Shown here piece by piece: positions 22,201-31,000 of a DNA stretch of 64,000 nucleotides (within the stretch, counting starts at the first letter, position 1; the number at the start of each line of letters is the position of its first letter). The DNA comes from Plazaster borealis (Eukaryota > Echinodermata > Asteroidea > Forcipulatida > Labidiasteridae): assembly GCA_021014325.1 (NCBI GenBank), contig CM037457.1, positions 5,376,721-5,440,720 of the forward strand, in the 5' to 3' direction. Both the position numbers and the translations under genes were made by a program. Below the pieces are notes generated by a model. The model saw only the letters and a program-made list of their open reading frames with translations, was not told where the DNA came from and made no database searches.

Positions 22201-25018
22201 CATTTTTTATAATCAATTAATCATTATAATGTAACAGATGTGTAATTTATTGATTCAAGACTACTCGACAAGCCCTACTTTTTGGAGACCCCAATCACTT
22301 AAAACGCATCGACAAGACGACAACATTGGTAATCGTCAAATACTAGTATCCACACTTTATGTGACCCAATATACACATGAACCTATGAAAGTGTAAGCTC
22401 AATTTTGTCATCAGAGTCAAAAACACCCTTATTATGTTTTCAGTGTTTTCAAACATCATCAGATTTTGGACTCGCGAGATCAAAACTAATTGTTTTACTC
22501 ATTTTTAAACAACTATGGGATTTCAGGCAAACAAATTTCAAGGGAAGTTTTCCACCATGACCATCTTTACATGTACCTTGTAAGTTGTGTGCAAATCTGT
22601 GAGCATTTTTGTTGGTTTAACAATGTTGTACACACCCTTTTAACACCCTCTACTCTTTATAATTTATCCCTGTATGTATTATTGATTGAGTGGATATAAA
22701 GTATTGAATTGAAAACAGACAAAATACAAAAATACAAAAATAATAATGATTTAAACTTGAGACTGTGCTTACCTGTTACAATGGTGACTAATCTAATTGG
22801 TTAACTATTGACTTCAATGAACTAAACTGAGCTGTGTGATGTCCTGACTTAACGCTGCGCTAAAAGGTGAGCTCTGCTTTTATTGAATTCAGGCTTATCA
22901 TGTAGCATTAGGATATGGCGTTGCACAACAACTTTTCCTTCGTGTTACTTTTATCGGCCAAAACCCATAAGAACAACTAATTTCCCAATAAAGTATATTC
23001 AAATAGTTAAACATTTAATAGCCTTATTGTAGGTATACTGTTGAAAAATAAGTTCAAATAAGGCATTTTACTAAATGATTGAACAGTAATATTTATTCTT
23101 TGAAGATTTAAGTTCCAGATTAGTTGTTTATTTTCCTTGTTCTTATTCAACTTATATAACGGATCATGTGTTTTAATTTAAGAAGATATTAAAAAGATGA
23201 GGGAATTCTATCAGAAATCAACCATTAGAAAATGTCTGGTTACACCACTGCTCAAGGCTGTGGGATTACTGACAACTCAAATTAAAATATCATTCTGAAC
23301 CTCTGTGGACCATTTTGGTTAAATGGTTTACTTGAACAGTCATCTCACATTCTTATGATGTTGAAATTCTTATTTTGTATACACCCCATCCCGGATCCAC
23401 GCCCACCTCGCCCAAACCATCAGAATCATCTGGGTATGATGCAGTTTAGATATGTAACACATTCATTGAAATATGACGTTACAATCGTTGCATAACAGAA
23501 CATAAGTCATAAGTTCAGCTGAAGCCTTGATTCTTCGTACTGATTGTGTTAAATTTCTTGGAGTGTGTATTGATGATAAACTTTCTTGGAACCAACATAT
23601 GCAAACTGATCTCTAGGAACATAGGAATTATCAACAAGCATAAATACTTTTTCCCATCCACTATACTCTATAACATTTACTTTGCTTTAATCCTGCCTTA
23701 CATTTGTTATGGTACTCTAGCATGGGGCAACTCAACTCAAGTGCCTGCCTGCTGAAACAAATTATTTTGTTACAGAAAAGGGCTCTTAGAAAAGTTGATC
23801 GAGCCGACTTTTGTGCTCATTCTGACCCATTATTTAAAAAGCATCCGATATCTTTTACAGCTTGGAACATTTATGCATCAATTCAACTCCAATGATTTAC
23901 CTAATTCCTTTAAGAATATGTTCACACTTAATTCTCAATCCCATTCTTATCAAACTAGACATGCACAAGATTTTCATTTACCTTGTGTTTGCTCATCTAA
24001 ATCCATTAGTTGTGTTTATTTTCAGGGTCCCAACTTACTGGAACTCTCTGTAATAATCTTAAAAAATGAAAGAGTCTCCAGTGGTTCAAGAAAAAACTTC
24101 AAAAATATCTTATTGGTAAATACCGAGTCCTGATTATCAGATGTAGAGTTTACCCAATTTATTAAAATATTTATATTGTCTCTTACTTAATTGTTTTTTT
24201 GAAAGCCGCAGTGCGGTGAGCCTCTCCAGCTATTTGTTGTCCTGATAGTGTTTGTCTTGTGTCCCTGTGTGTTTGTTGTTTTCATTTGATGTTACATTAA
24301 ACCTAGTAAGTTCCTTATTCACTTTCACTTTTTCACTTTCACTTTACTTTATTTTCCACACAATCATGACAATAAATATGAAATAACACAAGAAACAGTT
24401 ACATTTGGTAATATAGTTGACCATAACAGTAAATATTTAAACATCATATGGATGTGGAAGGGGGTCCCTAAAAAGCAAAGCTTGTCGAGTAGAGGCCCCC
24501 AGTTACAATTATGACATAGATTAGAAAATAAGACACATAACAAACACATAACGAGAGACATTAGTGTCATAGTGACATACATTGTATAGCCTTCAGTGTA
24601 GACACATGTGGCCAATAGCTTCTAACCCCATGAGAAAAGTTCAGTTGTTAATTAAATCATTTTTTAACAGCTTACTTTTATATTTACGTCTAAAGAGAGA
24701 TCCAACTGGGATTCCCAGTTACATAAATTTCAGGGGTCTTCACCCAACAAGCTTGCTTTTGGAAGACCACCACCACCACTGCATTGTATTTAAAGTACCG
24801 TATGTGTATTATTGTGTATGTAAATTGATTGAGTGGAAATAAACTGAACTGAAGCCTTGAAGGTCAAGTTTGTTTTTTGCAAGGCGAATTGCATCGGTCT
24901 GCATGCTGCATGCATGCGGCAGTACAGTCTTTGCAAGCAAACACGGAAGGCAAAGTTCATGTAGGCCCTGTACCAAAATCAGCTTTCTTCTACTTACCTG
25001 CGGCCTTGGCCCAGGCAT
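7044..25018 (-). CDS. MOSPD2: MOSPD2 homologue (CRAL-TRIO + MSP domain, tail-anchored ER protein), 14 exons
   Basis: The 14 exons join in frame to 549 aa (human protein about 518). In order: a CRAL-TRIO N-terminal helical region (about residues 8-80) and lipid-binding-type CRAL-TRIO fold (about 90-240, with FMAFWLNK, VVVIMDMTNAG and VYDMHWVLN); an acidic, Ser/Pro-rich linker (about 240-330); an MSP domain (about 333-455) with the VAP-like core KTTTPERYKVRPSAG and a PGAS turn; a short coiled coil (about 462-495); one hydrophobic helix (about 497-516); then a 33-residue Ser-rich tail. In the known family the MSP domain binds FFAT motifs of partner proteins and the C-terminal helix anchors the protein in the ER, making contacts with other organelles. 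Start: the ATG at 25018 has A at -3, and after seven codons meets a consensus donor (CAG|GTAAGT); the joined N-terminus matches the family. The polyserine tail beyond the helix is unusual. Family assignment is secure; splice sites are inferred from sequence only. Confidence 0.94.
7447..7850 (+). mobile_element. tRNA-Leu-derived SINE, copy 1
   Basis: The head GTGGCTGAGCGGATAAGA with loop ATTCAAGC (CAA anticodon position) and box B marks a tRNA-Leu origin. The body has TTAAGCAAGACA and AAGGGGTTCGCCCCGGTG; the tail ends in ATT repeats. It sits in MOSPD2 intron 13. Confidence 0.85.
7877..7961 (-). CDS. MOSPD2: MOSPD2 exon 13
   Basis: An 85-bp exon encoding VRCVYLVSKQPNLDRAQLKK and then DMLSLHNK, the start of the coiled coil before the membrane anchor. 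Acceptor GGTTTCAG, donor AATAAG|GTGAGA, phase 2 to 0. Confidence 0.88.
8033..8240 (+). mobile_element. hAT-like remnant and poly-C/poly-A tract
   Basis: Partial match to the CAGGGCTCGAATT family (the CCAGTGACTCAAGC block and GGTCTTGTG). It is followed by C-run 8225-8237 and an A-run to 8254. Confidence 0.45.
8690..9434. repeat. 104-bp tandem array, seven copies, MOSPD2 intron 13
   Basis: CTGTTGGACTCTGATTATGG occurs at 8711, 8815, 8919, 9023, 9146, 9250 and 9354. The period is 104 bp except one 123-bp step that holds a 19-bp partial duplication. Confidence 0.95.
9541..9767 (-). CDS. MOSPD2: MOSPD2 exon 12 (MSP domain core)
   Basis: A 227-bp exon holding the MSP signature IKTTTPERYKVRPSAG, PGASINVTI and DKFLVISTEL, ending FWKRVAKDDIIEHR. 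The basic/Thr surface corresponds to the FFAT-binding face in VAP proteins. Acceptor CTTCACAG, donor CACAG|GTAAGA, phase 0 to 2. Confidence 0.95.
9779..10015. repeat. Tandem intronic duplication next to MOSPD2 exon 12
   Basis: 9779-9905 and a diverged copy at about 9929-10015 share the GATAGATAGATGAACTATGCC block and ATCTACACAGTA. A third, closer copy is inside the MITE at 10305-10431. Confidence 0.8.
10183..10674 (+). mobile_element. TTAA MITE family A, copy 1, with captured intron segment
   Basis: Ends TTAAAGGCATCGTACACG and CGTGTACGATGCCTTTAA are perfect inverted repeats with TTAA at each end (piggyBac-like). 10305-10431 is foreign and matches 9779-9905. Confidence 0.88.
10908..11010 (-). 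CDS. MOSPD2: MOSPD2 exon 11 (MSP domain, first half)
   Basis: A 103-bp exon encoding PGDQLVFAESSDSTVEPSL through GKIAYK. Acceptor TTTTTTTAG, donor TACAAG|GTGAGA, phase 2 in, phase 0 out. Confidence 0.92.
11330..11545 (+). mobile_element. Possible LINE ORF2 C-terminal fragment
   Basis: One frame reads FHGIAALWNTL followed by FKRNVNRNLLF, resembling the LWN-LP and FKxxLKxxLF end of LINE reverse-transcriptase ORFs. It is short and degenerate. Confidence 0.4.
11846..11907 (-). CDS. MOSPD2: MOSPD2 exon 10 (62 bp)
   Basis: The exon was found by phase logic: exon 9 ends in phase 0 but exon 11 needs phase 2. The segment encodes VRRMPRKPKSDIHKGPLLNI, supplying the KGPLL start of the MSP domain. Acceptor AAAATGCAG, donor ATTAA|GTGAGT. 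Confidence 0.88.
12302..12556 (-). CDS. MOSPD2: MOSPD2 exon 9 (acidic linker)
   Basis: An 85-codon exon with DTWEWTWPPPEDDEVDDE, then a Ser/Pro/Asp-rich stretch with PDPSPKNSPTKAKR, a possible proline-directed phosphorylation cluster. Acceptor TTGGGTTAG, donor AAAATG|GTAAAT, phase 0 both sides. Confidence 0.93.
12626..12984. mobile_element. Two abutting GGGCC-TIR MITEs in MOSPD2 intron 8
   Basis: 12626-12818 is complete (GGGCCCAATTTCATAGAGC to GCTCTATGATATTGGGCC). 12819-12984 is a second, right-truncated copy. Confidence 0.8.
13577..13701 (-). CDS. MOSPD2: MOSPD2 exon 8
   Basis: A 125-bp exon ending the CRAL-TRIO domain. It contains AIWKVIERLLSKES and the closing LDQLPPYMGGT, the typical end of the CRAL-TRIO fold. 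Acceptor CTCCCCTAG, donor GCACT|GTAAGT, phase 1 to 0. Confidence 0.93.
13877..13951 (+). other. tRNA-like sequence (pseudogene or SINE head)
   Basis: It has GACTCAGTTGGTAGAGC (A box) and GGTTCAAATCC (B box) at tRNA spacing. The anticodon, T and acceptor stems contain several mismatches, so it is not a working tRNA. Confidence 0.5.
13975..14480 (+). mobile_element. LINE 3' end with (TAA)n tail
   Basis: AT-rich sequence ending GACCAGATGTGGGGAGGC, CATCTGGAAGTA, GGCTGAATAAATAA, then eight or so AAT units (14452-14477), the usual form of a LINE 3' terminus. Confidence 0.5.
14775..15314. repeat. 35/37-bp minisatellite, 15 copies, MOSPD2 intron 7
   Basis: Fifteen CAAGCGGCTTG cores spaced 35 bp, or 37 bp where GA is added (TTTAGAGACC). 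Each unit holds the 13-base inverted repeat ACAAGC-G-GCTTGT. Confidence 0.95.
15600..15638 (-). CDS. MOSPD2: MOSPD2 exon 7 (39-bp microexon)
   Basis: It encodes GIMLVYDMHWVLN, equal to the family segment around the FDMPWL motif. Acceptor TTTTTTTTGCAG, donor AAATG|GTAAGT, phase 1 to phase 1. Gene callers may miss it because of its size. Confidence 0.9.
15931..16123. mobile_element. AGAGCTGCCAAC MITE, copy 2
   Basis: It matches 5959-6137 across its length, with ends AGAGCTGCCAAC and GTTGGCAGCTCT. It lies in MOSPD2 intron 6. Confidence 0.85.
16692..16752 (-). CDS. MOSPD2: MOSPD2 exon 6
   Basis: A 61-bp exon encoding DIDVIKFMITCFELYFPALV. Acceptor CATTGTAG, donor TTGTAG|GTAAGG, phase 0 to phase 1. 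Confidence 0.92.
17394..17548 (-). CDS. MOSPD2: MOSPD2 exon 5
   Basis: A 155-bp exon encoding WFRICKYKK, then KKFMAFWLNKVE and VVVIMDMTNAGVGNM. This is the central beta sheet of the CRAL-TRIO fold. Acceptor TTTTCTTAG, donor ACATG|GTAGGT, phase 1 in, phase 0 out. Confidence 0.93.
17605..18130. mobile_element. GGGCCC MITE followed by partial TTAA family D
   Basis: 17605-17766 is a short GGGCCC-ended MITE. 17787-18130 matches family D internally (GATATTCAATCAAAATGGC) but lacks clean ends. Confidence 0.65.
18735..19120 (+). mobile_element. tRNA-Leu-derived SINE, copy 2
   Basis: Head GTGGCCAAGTGGTCAAAC with ACTCAAGC loop and GGTTCGAGTCCCGG box B; the body is as in copy 1. It lies in MOSPD2 intron 4. 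Confidence 0.85.
19531..19617 (-). CDS. MOSPD2: MOSPD2 exon 4
   Basis: An 87-bp exon encoding LTFESFDEEVLSMGGFY and onward to GRRIG, the start of the CRAL-TRIO fold. Acceptor TTTTTCAG, donor ATCG|GTTAGT, phase 1 to phase 1. Confidence 0.9.
19895..20180 (+). mobile_element. tRNA-Leu-derived SINE, copy 3
   Basis: Head TGGCCGAGCAGTCAAGC with ACTCAAGC loop; box B is reduced (GGTTTGAGTCC). It lies in MOSPD2 intron 3. Confidence 0.8.
20868..21026 (-). CDS. MOSPD2: MOSPD2 exon 3
   Basis: A 159-bp exon containing YDPCDVETF and VFKWRKQFG, the family's second and third N-terminal helices. Acceptor TTTACAAG, donor ATG|GTTGGT, phase 1 to phase 1. Confidence 0.92.
21082..21518 (+). mobile_element. hAT-like non-autonomous element, copy 3
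   Basis: Complete, about 437 bp, with ends CAGGGCTCGTATTTTCC and AAATTCGAGCCCTG. Direct flanking duplications are not clear. Confidence 0.75.
22013..22070 (-). CDS. MOSPD2: MOSPD2 exon 2
   Basis: A 58-bp exon encoding LDVEIVTRFREEFFEQYTK. The acceptor is TTGGCAG and the donor AAAAG|GTAAAT; it enters in phase 0 and leaves in phase 1. It matches the first helix of the CRAL-TRIO N-terminal region. Confidence 0.9.
22590..22715 (+). mobile_element. LINE 3' tail fragment
   Basis: ATTGATTGAGTGGATATAAA followed by GTATTGAATTGAA resembles the tails at 6640-6855 and 24690-24855. Confidence 0.5.
23515..24190 (+). mobile_element. LINE reverse-transcriptase ORF, 3' remnant
   Basis: Broken frames read CVKFLGVCIDDKLSWNQHM, SRNIGIINKHKYF, LPYICYGTLAWGNS, then NSFKNMFTLNSQSHSYQTRH and FQGPNLLELS. 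These are in the order of the C-terminal part of CR1/jockey-type reverse transcriptases (FLGV-D, WG, H-Y-TR, W-L). There are several frameshifts and stops; it is dead. It lies in MOSPD2 intron 1. Confidence 0.8.
24360..24860. mobile_element. Two LINE tails in opposite orientation
   Basis: 24365-24560 read on the minus strand carries the block CGACAAGCTTTGCTTTTTAG. 24690-24855 on the plus strand carries CCCAACAAGCTTGCTTTTGG and ends AAATAAACTGAACTGAA. Confidence 0.65.
24998..25018 (-). CDS. MOSPD2: MOSPD2 exon 1 (coding part)
   Basis: It encodes only MPGPRPQ and ends in phase 0 at a consensus donor CAG|GTAAGT. It was chosen because it is the first upstream ATG that joins in frame to exon 2 and gives a family-like N-terminus. 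Confidence 0.75.
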
Positions 25019-25777
25019 TTTGGGTGTTTACACGTCGCTAGCAAATCAGGTACACAAACTATACCAATCGGGCGTGTTATTCCAGTCAAAAGCACCAATC
25101 TTCAAAGGAGATCGTGCACCTTCGTCGCCCGTCCTGTGCCTCTTCTGTTTTTGTTTTGTAAATCTGCATAATCACTGGCTAACACTTGAGGGCGCTAAAC
25201 AACTGTTATGTGTTTTGTGTTTTGTGATGACCTGACAGTGACACCGACACTTGACACTGACAGCTAGTCTTTGCTCTCTTTCTAAAGAACTGCTGCAGCT
25301 AACTGCTGCTTGTTGGTGTAAAGTGCCAGGACACTGCTGCAGTTCAGGAGATGAACTTTTTTAATTGACATCCTGCAACTGGCTGGAGCACGTAAGCTGC
25401 TTAAACCAGGTGATTAATTTGGCATAGAAATAATGTATTTGTTTGTACTCCACACGCAATCAATGCACATCGACACAGCAAGCACTGCAGTGCAGTCTGG
25501 GCAGAGTCTCACTGCTAAGTTCCCATGGTTCAATCTCTACGGTTCAACCTTGCTCTATGGTTCAACTACTTCAGTACTTGACTAAAAATAAGATGCTAGC
25601 TAGTTGAGTGCTACATAATCCTTACAGTCAACTGACCGTGATAATGATAATGTGTGTTTAATTTGTTATGCATCTACCAAAAGGAAAAGTGTATTTTTTG
25701 GGGGTCAAGTGACCCCAAGTCAAGTGACTGTGGTGTGTTTAATTTGTAAACTACCAAACATGCCAAAGGTGTCTTTT

Positions 25778-25807
25778 GGGGGTTGGGGGTTGGGGTTAGG
25801 GGTGGGG
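25778..25807 (+). other. G-quadruplex-forming tract
   Basis: Five G-runs (5,5,4,4,4) separated by TT, TT, TTA and T. It includes GGTTAGGGG, like a telomere repeat. It lies in the divergent MOSPD2-RFXAP spacer. Confidence 0.8.
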
Positions 25808-25989
25808 ATAGTAAGAATATGAATGATATTAATTGGTACTTTTGCAGTTTTTGACAAATTTGCCCCTGTTCAATTTTATTTAGGCTATTCTATGATAAAT
25901 ATAATGCAATGGATATTTTAATTTTAACGGTGATGGTAACATCATCAAAATGCTAACATTATCTTATTTATTACATATTTATGGTAATG

Positions 25990-26270
25990 AATAAGGTTTA
26001 TCGCGATTAGCAAAATACCAAGAGAGGGCGCTGTTTTGCCAAGCATGTCGGGTGTAGTAAAAGGGGGCAACCCGGGAAAGCGGTAGCCTGGGCGCACGAC
26101 GACCGACTGTTTTTATAAAATTGTTGCGACGTTCAATTCATAAGCTTGTTTACTTTTTTAGTTTGCGCAGGGCCTAGGCCATGCGTGCAAACATCGTGTA
26201 CCACAGTATGCATTTGCCCCCTATGCCTTCCCATGATGCATTGCGGTTCTGAATCGCGATAAACCTTATT
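25990..26270. mobile_element. 281-bp MITE with AATAAGGTTTATCGCGATT ends
   Basis: The first 19 bases and the last 19 are exact reverse complements. The interior includes GAGGGCGCTG and CCATGATGCATTGCGG. No other copy is in the window. Confidence 0.75.
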
Positions 26271-26710
26271 ACTTGTGGTGAACATTTAAACATAGTTGTC
26301 TTACAATAGATTGTGAAATTTTGTTGGTTGAGAACCAATCACGTGATGTGATACAAAGACGTGGTGGCTAACCTAAATGTAAGGGGAACATGAGTGATGA
26401 ATCCCACGGGATACATGGCCTTGATCGTACCCACCGTTGGTTGTTTCCAGTGCCTTGTACAATACTAGAAATAGACCTGGGAATGAGGTTGTAATTATGC
26501 TGGTACTTTGTAAATTGATTTACATTCCTGTGTGATGTGCCATAGAGAACAGTGAGTGAAGCAATATTTCTGTCAACGACCACCATTGTTTACAAGTCGT
26601 TCACCACTGTTTGTCTGCTTTTTGAAAATGACAAGAGGAAACTAGTATTACCAATCATTAGGAAGAGGAATTTGATGGGGTCCATGGGTTTTGTACACCC
26701 TCGTTGCAAA

Positions 26711-27182
26711 TGCAGGGCTTGAATTTTACACTGGTCCGAGGCCAGTGGTTTTAGTGTCAGGTCAGTAAGCTTATGACTAGACAAGTCTGATGGTCTTGTG
26801 TTTGTCAATTTCTGCGGTCTGTCAATAGAATACATGTACCTTGCTGTGTAATATCCTGAACAGAAACAAATTAAATGTTCAAATGTTGACTTTGAGTCTG
26901 AAAAATACCTTTTAATTCTATTGAGTATTGAAGTATAGGCCTATTTAATGCCCAAAGAGTCAAATGAGATAAATCTCAAGAGCCAAATGAGATAAATCTT
27001 CTTTAATATGTCTTAGTGCAATTATTGTTCAAATAAAAACATTTAAATGCATGTTGTGAGGAATAAGGAATTTTTTTCTTCTTTTTTTGATTCTGGTCTT
27101 ACACAAAAAACTTTGGTCCAGTAAACATTTTGAGCTACAAGCCCTGTTGTCTTTTAGATTTTTCTCCCAAATTCAGGCCCTG
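26711..27182 (+). mobile_element. hAT-like non-autonomous element, copy 4
   Basis: Ends CAGGGCTTGAATTTTACAC and AAATTCAGGCCCTG. AAATG flanks both sides, perhaps the rest of a target duplication. Confidence 0.7.
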
Positions 27183-27196
27183 AAATGGCATCATTG

Positions 27197-27590
27197 GCGT
27201 GTCGTGGCCGAGCGGATAAGAACAATTCTCAAGCATGGTGTTTCTGTTCCTGGTCGTGACACTTGTGTCCTTAAGCAAGACACTTAACCATTATTGCTGC
27301 GTCCTTCAGATGGGACGTAAAGCCGTAGGTCCCGTGTGTTGTGTAATGCACGAATAAGAGCCCAGTGCACTTATCGTAACGAGAAGGGGTTCGCCCCGGT
27401 GTTCCTGGTCTGATCGGCAGCATATTGCGCCACAGCACCTTGTAAACCATTACATGGTGCTATAAATGAATAGGCCTCATACTTCAAAAACATAGCTCCA
27501 CATACCTTGCAGAAAAAAATACTGTGTGCTTTGATATGCCCATTTGGATGTGATAAAGAGCTAATAAGAACCAAGTATTATTACAAAACT
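27197..27590 (+). mobile_element. tRNA-Leu-derived SINE, copy 5, just before RFXAP exon 1
   Basis: GTGGCCGAGCGGATAAGA head with a shortened anticodon arm; the body is as in copy 1. It ends about 20 bases before the RFXAP splice acceptor. Confidence 0.85.
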
Positions 27591-27610
27591 GCTTTTTATC
27601 GTTATTGCAG

Positions 27611-27652
27611 AGACCCGACGTGTGAATCCAACCAGAAGAAACCTCATGAGTT
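27611..27652 (+). other. RFXAP: 5' UTR part of RFXAP exon (spliced)
   Basis: TTTATCGTTATTGCAG ends at 27610 and looks like a splice acceptor. The 42 bases before the ATG include an in-frame TGA (27647-27649), so translation cannot start further upstream in this exon. Confidence 0.6.
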
Positions 27653-28000
27653 ATGTTTCGTCCAGCAAAGCAAGAGGATTCTTCCCAAGACACCGCATCA
27701 GAGTCAGACACCCAGCGGTCCAACGAGAAAGATCCCTCCTTAAACTGTAGCCTCACCCAGGAGGAGTCTGGGTGCTGCTCAGAGACGAGAACGGAATCCT
27801 CCTCATCTTTGTCGTCTTCCTCCTCGTCCTCGTCATGTTCAAATGAGGAGAAGAAAGTGGAGATGGAGTGTGAGGCTGAAGACTGCCACAAGACGGCCTA
27901 CAAGTCCCGCAAGTACCTGCTGCTGCCGTGGAAGTGCAAGTACCACCGTAACAAGACATACAAGGAGACCTACAAGAAGCGAAAAGCCCTGATAAACAAG
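27653..28000 (+). CDS. RFXAP: RFXAP coding exon 1
   Basis: 116 codons: the acidic/Ser-rich N-terminus, the C-x4-C-x16-C-x2-H cluster, and the basic segment ending KKRKALINK. The donor is AACAAG|GTACCT, phase 0. The Ser run is coded by mixed TCC/TCG/TCA codons, so it is not a pure microsatellite. Confidence 0.9.
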
Positions 28001-31000
28001 GTACCTGTTTTTTCCTACGTATAAGACGCGGCTTATCTGACTTTCAAAGGTCTTTTCTAACGTTGCACCTCATCATGGCCTAATTTCATAGAGCACAAAA
28101 AGGAGCTAAGCACAATAAAATCATGCTTACCAGAATAAGGTTACCAGCCAAAATGCCATTCTACATGTACCATTTGTGGCTGGTATCCTACTTACTTTTG
28201 CTAAGCAGAAAATATCTAAGCAATATTAGCTGCTTAAGCAGCTCTATGAAATTAGGCATTGGTATCACTTGAGTTCATTGTGATGATCACCGTGTGAAAT
28301 CTTACATGTATACTGTCAAATAATCCTTTCGTTCGTCCAGGGTAATCCTATGTGTTATCATTTTATCAAAATACAACCTACATCGTACACGTTGTGTAGT
28401 TAACAAGCTGTGATGAAATTTACCGAAGAACGAAGTAGTGTCATCAGTAAGCCATTTGCCAGTTATATTTGAATAACGTCTGGAACAATGACTGCTAAGT
28501 TGCTAGTGACCGCTTAAATTTGAATTGCTCAGACTAGAGACTCTTAAAGGTGTTCAGAGCATACTGCTGGAAATTTATTGGACCCTGTGCATTTTTTGCA
28601 TGCACGTCACACACGGCGACTGTGCAACGCTCAACATTTTGGGAGTCGACAGGTAAGCACATATTAAACGCTGCTGCGCCTCAAATTTCGCACTACACTG
28701 TATAACACAGAGGGGCAGTGACTCCCAAAATGGCGCAACCAAGATTATTGTGATGATGACGTCAGGTGAATTGGGTCAATAAAGGTCATTACATCATACT
28801 ACAAAAAAGTATTATATTTGTTTAATTGTCTGAGTACAAAAGAGAAGTTTGAAATGTTTTCTTGTGACGACTATAATTTAAGTTTTTTATTAAACTGATC
28901 AGAGCCTACAGAAGCCAATGAGACCATACATATTTCTATAAAGAATACTAAATGTACTATCAAACAAATTCCATACTAAGTTATTTTTATTGTCCGAGTA
29001 CAAAAGGGAAGTTTGAAATGAAGGAGACTGTGATGAATCTCATTTGACTGTCAGTATTTGTGTCTGTTTTCCAGAGTGTTTTGAACATGGATCTTGTGAT
29101 CCACGGGACGGAGAGCCAAAATGATGGTCAAGGGGTTACATCAAGACAGAAACCAGCCCAGCAGAGGAACATGCTAGAACAGGTCCTCAATGAGAAGAAA
29201 ATGGTAGGTCGTATCTCTACTGACACTCAGGCCTGGTATTTGACGGAGGCAACGGAGGCAATTGCCTCCATAGACTTTGCAAGTCTCGCGCATATTTGAA
29301 CTTCCGGGGCCATTGTGGTCCCAACCATATGGAGATTTACGTGGGCAAGTTTTTGTTTTGTCAATTATTTTAGTTTAACGTGGTTTTTGACCATGACAAA
29401 TATACATGTTGTTGGGAATGTAATACCTAGTTATACAAAATATGAAAGTAAAATTCAACAATCGAACAGAGAAAACCCGAGAATTAAACTTGACCTCAGC
29501 TTCCGGTTGCTGCAAAAAACAAAGAATTTTGTGCTCACCTCAGATCACAAAACTTATGTAAACGCTTGTTTTGGATGCGCGATGATAATCGCCAAATGCT
29601 GTAATTGCAACAGGAAGCCTTTTCATTGCAGTCTATGGTTGTTGAGGCATCAGCGTCCTCTATAAACTGCGTCAAGCGTAAAATTTAAGCCCGTGTGACC
29701 ATCGCGAATCCGCATAAGGGGTTTCTGAAAAGTTTTTTTTTTTTTTTCAATAATAATTAACACATTATTTGTGTATTTATTATAACAACTAAAACTTATT
29801 GTATAAACTTGTAATGAGTAGTTTTGTTGTTCAGAGTTTGTCATTAGATATAATTTAAAACAAAGATTTGATTTTTAGAAGAAAAAAAAATTCTTTGTTT
29901 GACGTGTTTTCTCATTCCGATACGCGCGAGACTTGCACAGTCTATTGCCCCTGGTCAGTGCTATTGTGCTCCTTGAAATGTACCAATACCAATTTACAAT
30001 TTCCTCATAGAGGTGCCCTTTACCAAGGACAAAACGCCCTGTCATGGCTGAGCGGATAAGAGCACTAGACTCAAGCTCTGGTGTTACTGATTGGCGGGTT
30101 GTGGGTTCCAGTCCTGGTCATGACTCTTGTGTCCTTAAGCAAGACACTGAACCATTATTGCTGCATCTTTCGGAAGGGATGATGAAATAGTAACCAAAAC
30201 TATGCAATATACATACTGTACATATAACTTTAACTTTTCCCAGAAATATTACGTTGAATCGGTTTGCTTGAAACATTACTCTAATCTTTGGTAAATATTA
30301 GAGTTCCATAATGAGGCACTTTTGATTTACAGAAAACAGAATCTTCGATAAATATTTATTTACTCTAAACATTAAAAGTAACACTAATAGTAAACTTAGG
30401 CCATTAACTGGAGGCGATCTGAACTCTCTGGAGGCTGAGTGTTGCAAACGGTTGTTGGAAACGAACCGGTAACAAATTAACGCCGTACTATTATTTGGCA
30501 CTGCTGTTTGCCAAATATTGTAAACAGTGGGTTATTTTAACCGAGGATAACCTAGTTGCTACCGGTCTGCACTAGCACACACTCACATCAGGCCTCAGTT
30601 TTCTCTCCAAAACTCTGCCCTCTCTCAGACGAGCAATTTGTCTTCTACCTGAGGTTTTTTCGGATTTCATCCGCAGTCACTTTCACATTCCCTCACTCAC
30701 AATAAAACACATCAGCACATTCCCTAAATTCTCAGAATTTGGGTTACCAACAATGACCATGGCTACATTAACAATAGTAGCATAAGAGCTGTGACGTCGA
30801 AGTCATGTAGGCCACGCCTAGAGGTGGTACGACTATGTGCAACACTTCCCGCGAATTAGATTACGCGTGATTGGCTAGAACTTATTTGCCTCAACCATTA
30901 CTTAAGTAGAACATGGGTGTTACGCGCTGGCTAAATTAGACAATACTTAGGTAGAACATGGGTGTTACGCGCTGGCTAAATTAGACAATACTTAAGTAGA

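Larger units (their letters stand above)
25019..27610. promoter_or_regulatory. Divergent intergenic region between MOSPD2 and RFXAP
   Basis: About 2.6 kb lies between the two divergent coding starts. Two CCAAT boxes sit at 25064-25068 and 25095-25099, within 80 bp of the MOSPD2 ATG; they are the best promoter signals seen. No TATA box is evident. Further in are a G-rich tract (25778-25807), a 281-bp MITE (25990-26270), a hAT-like remnant (26711-27182) and a tRNA-Leu SINE (27197-27590). An upstream non-coding RFXAP exon probably lies here, because coding exon 1 is preceded by a splice acceptor, but I could not place it. Confidence 0.55.

Noticed and set aside
23515..24190. Active LINE
   Set aside because: Only the C-terminal reverse-transcriptase part remains, with stops and frameshifts.
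27484..27891. 135-codon minus-strand ORF rich in Asp/Glu
   Set aside because: Antisense shadow of the Ser-rich RFXAP exon 1 and the preceding SINE.
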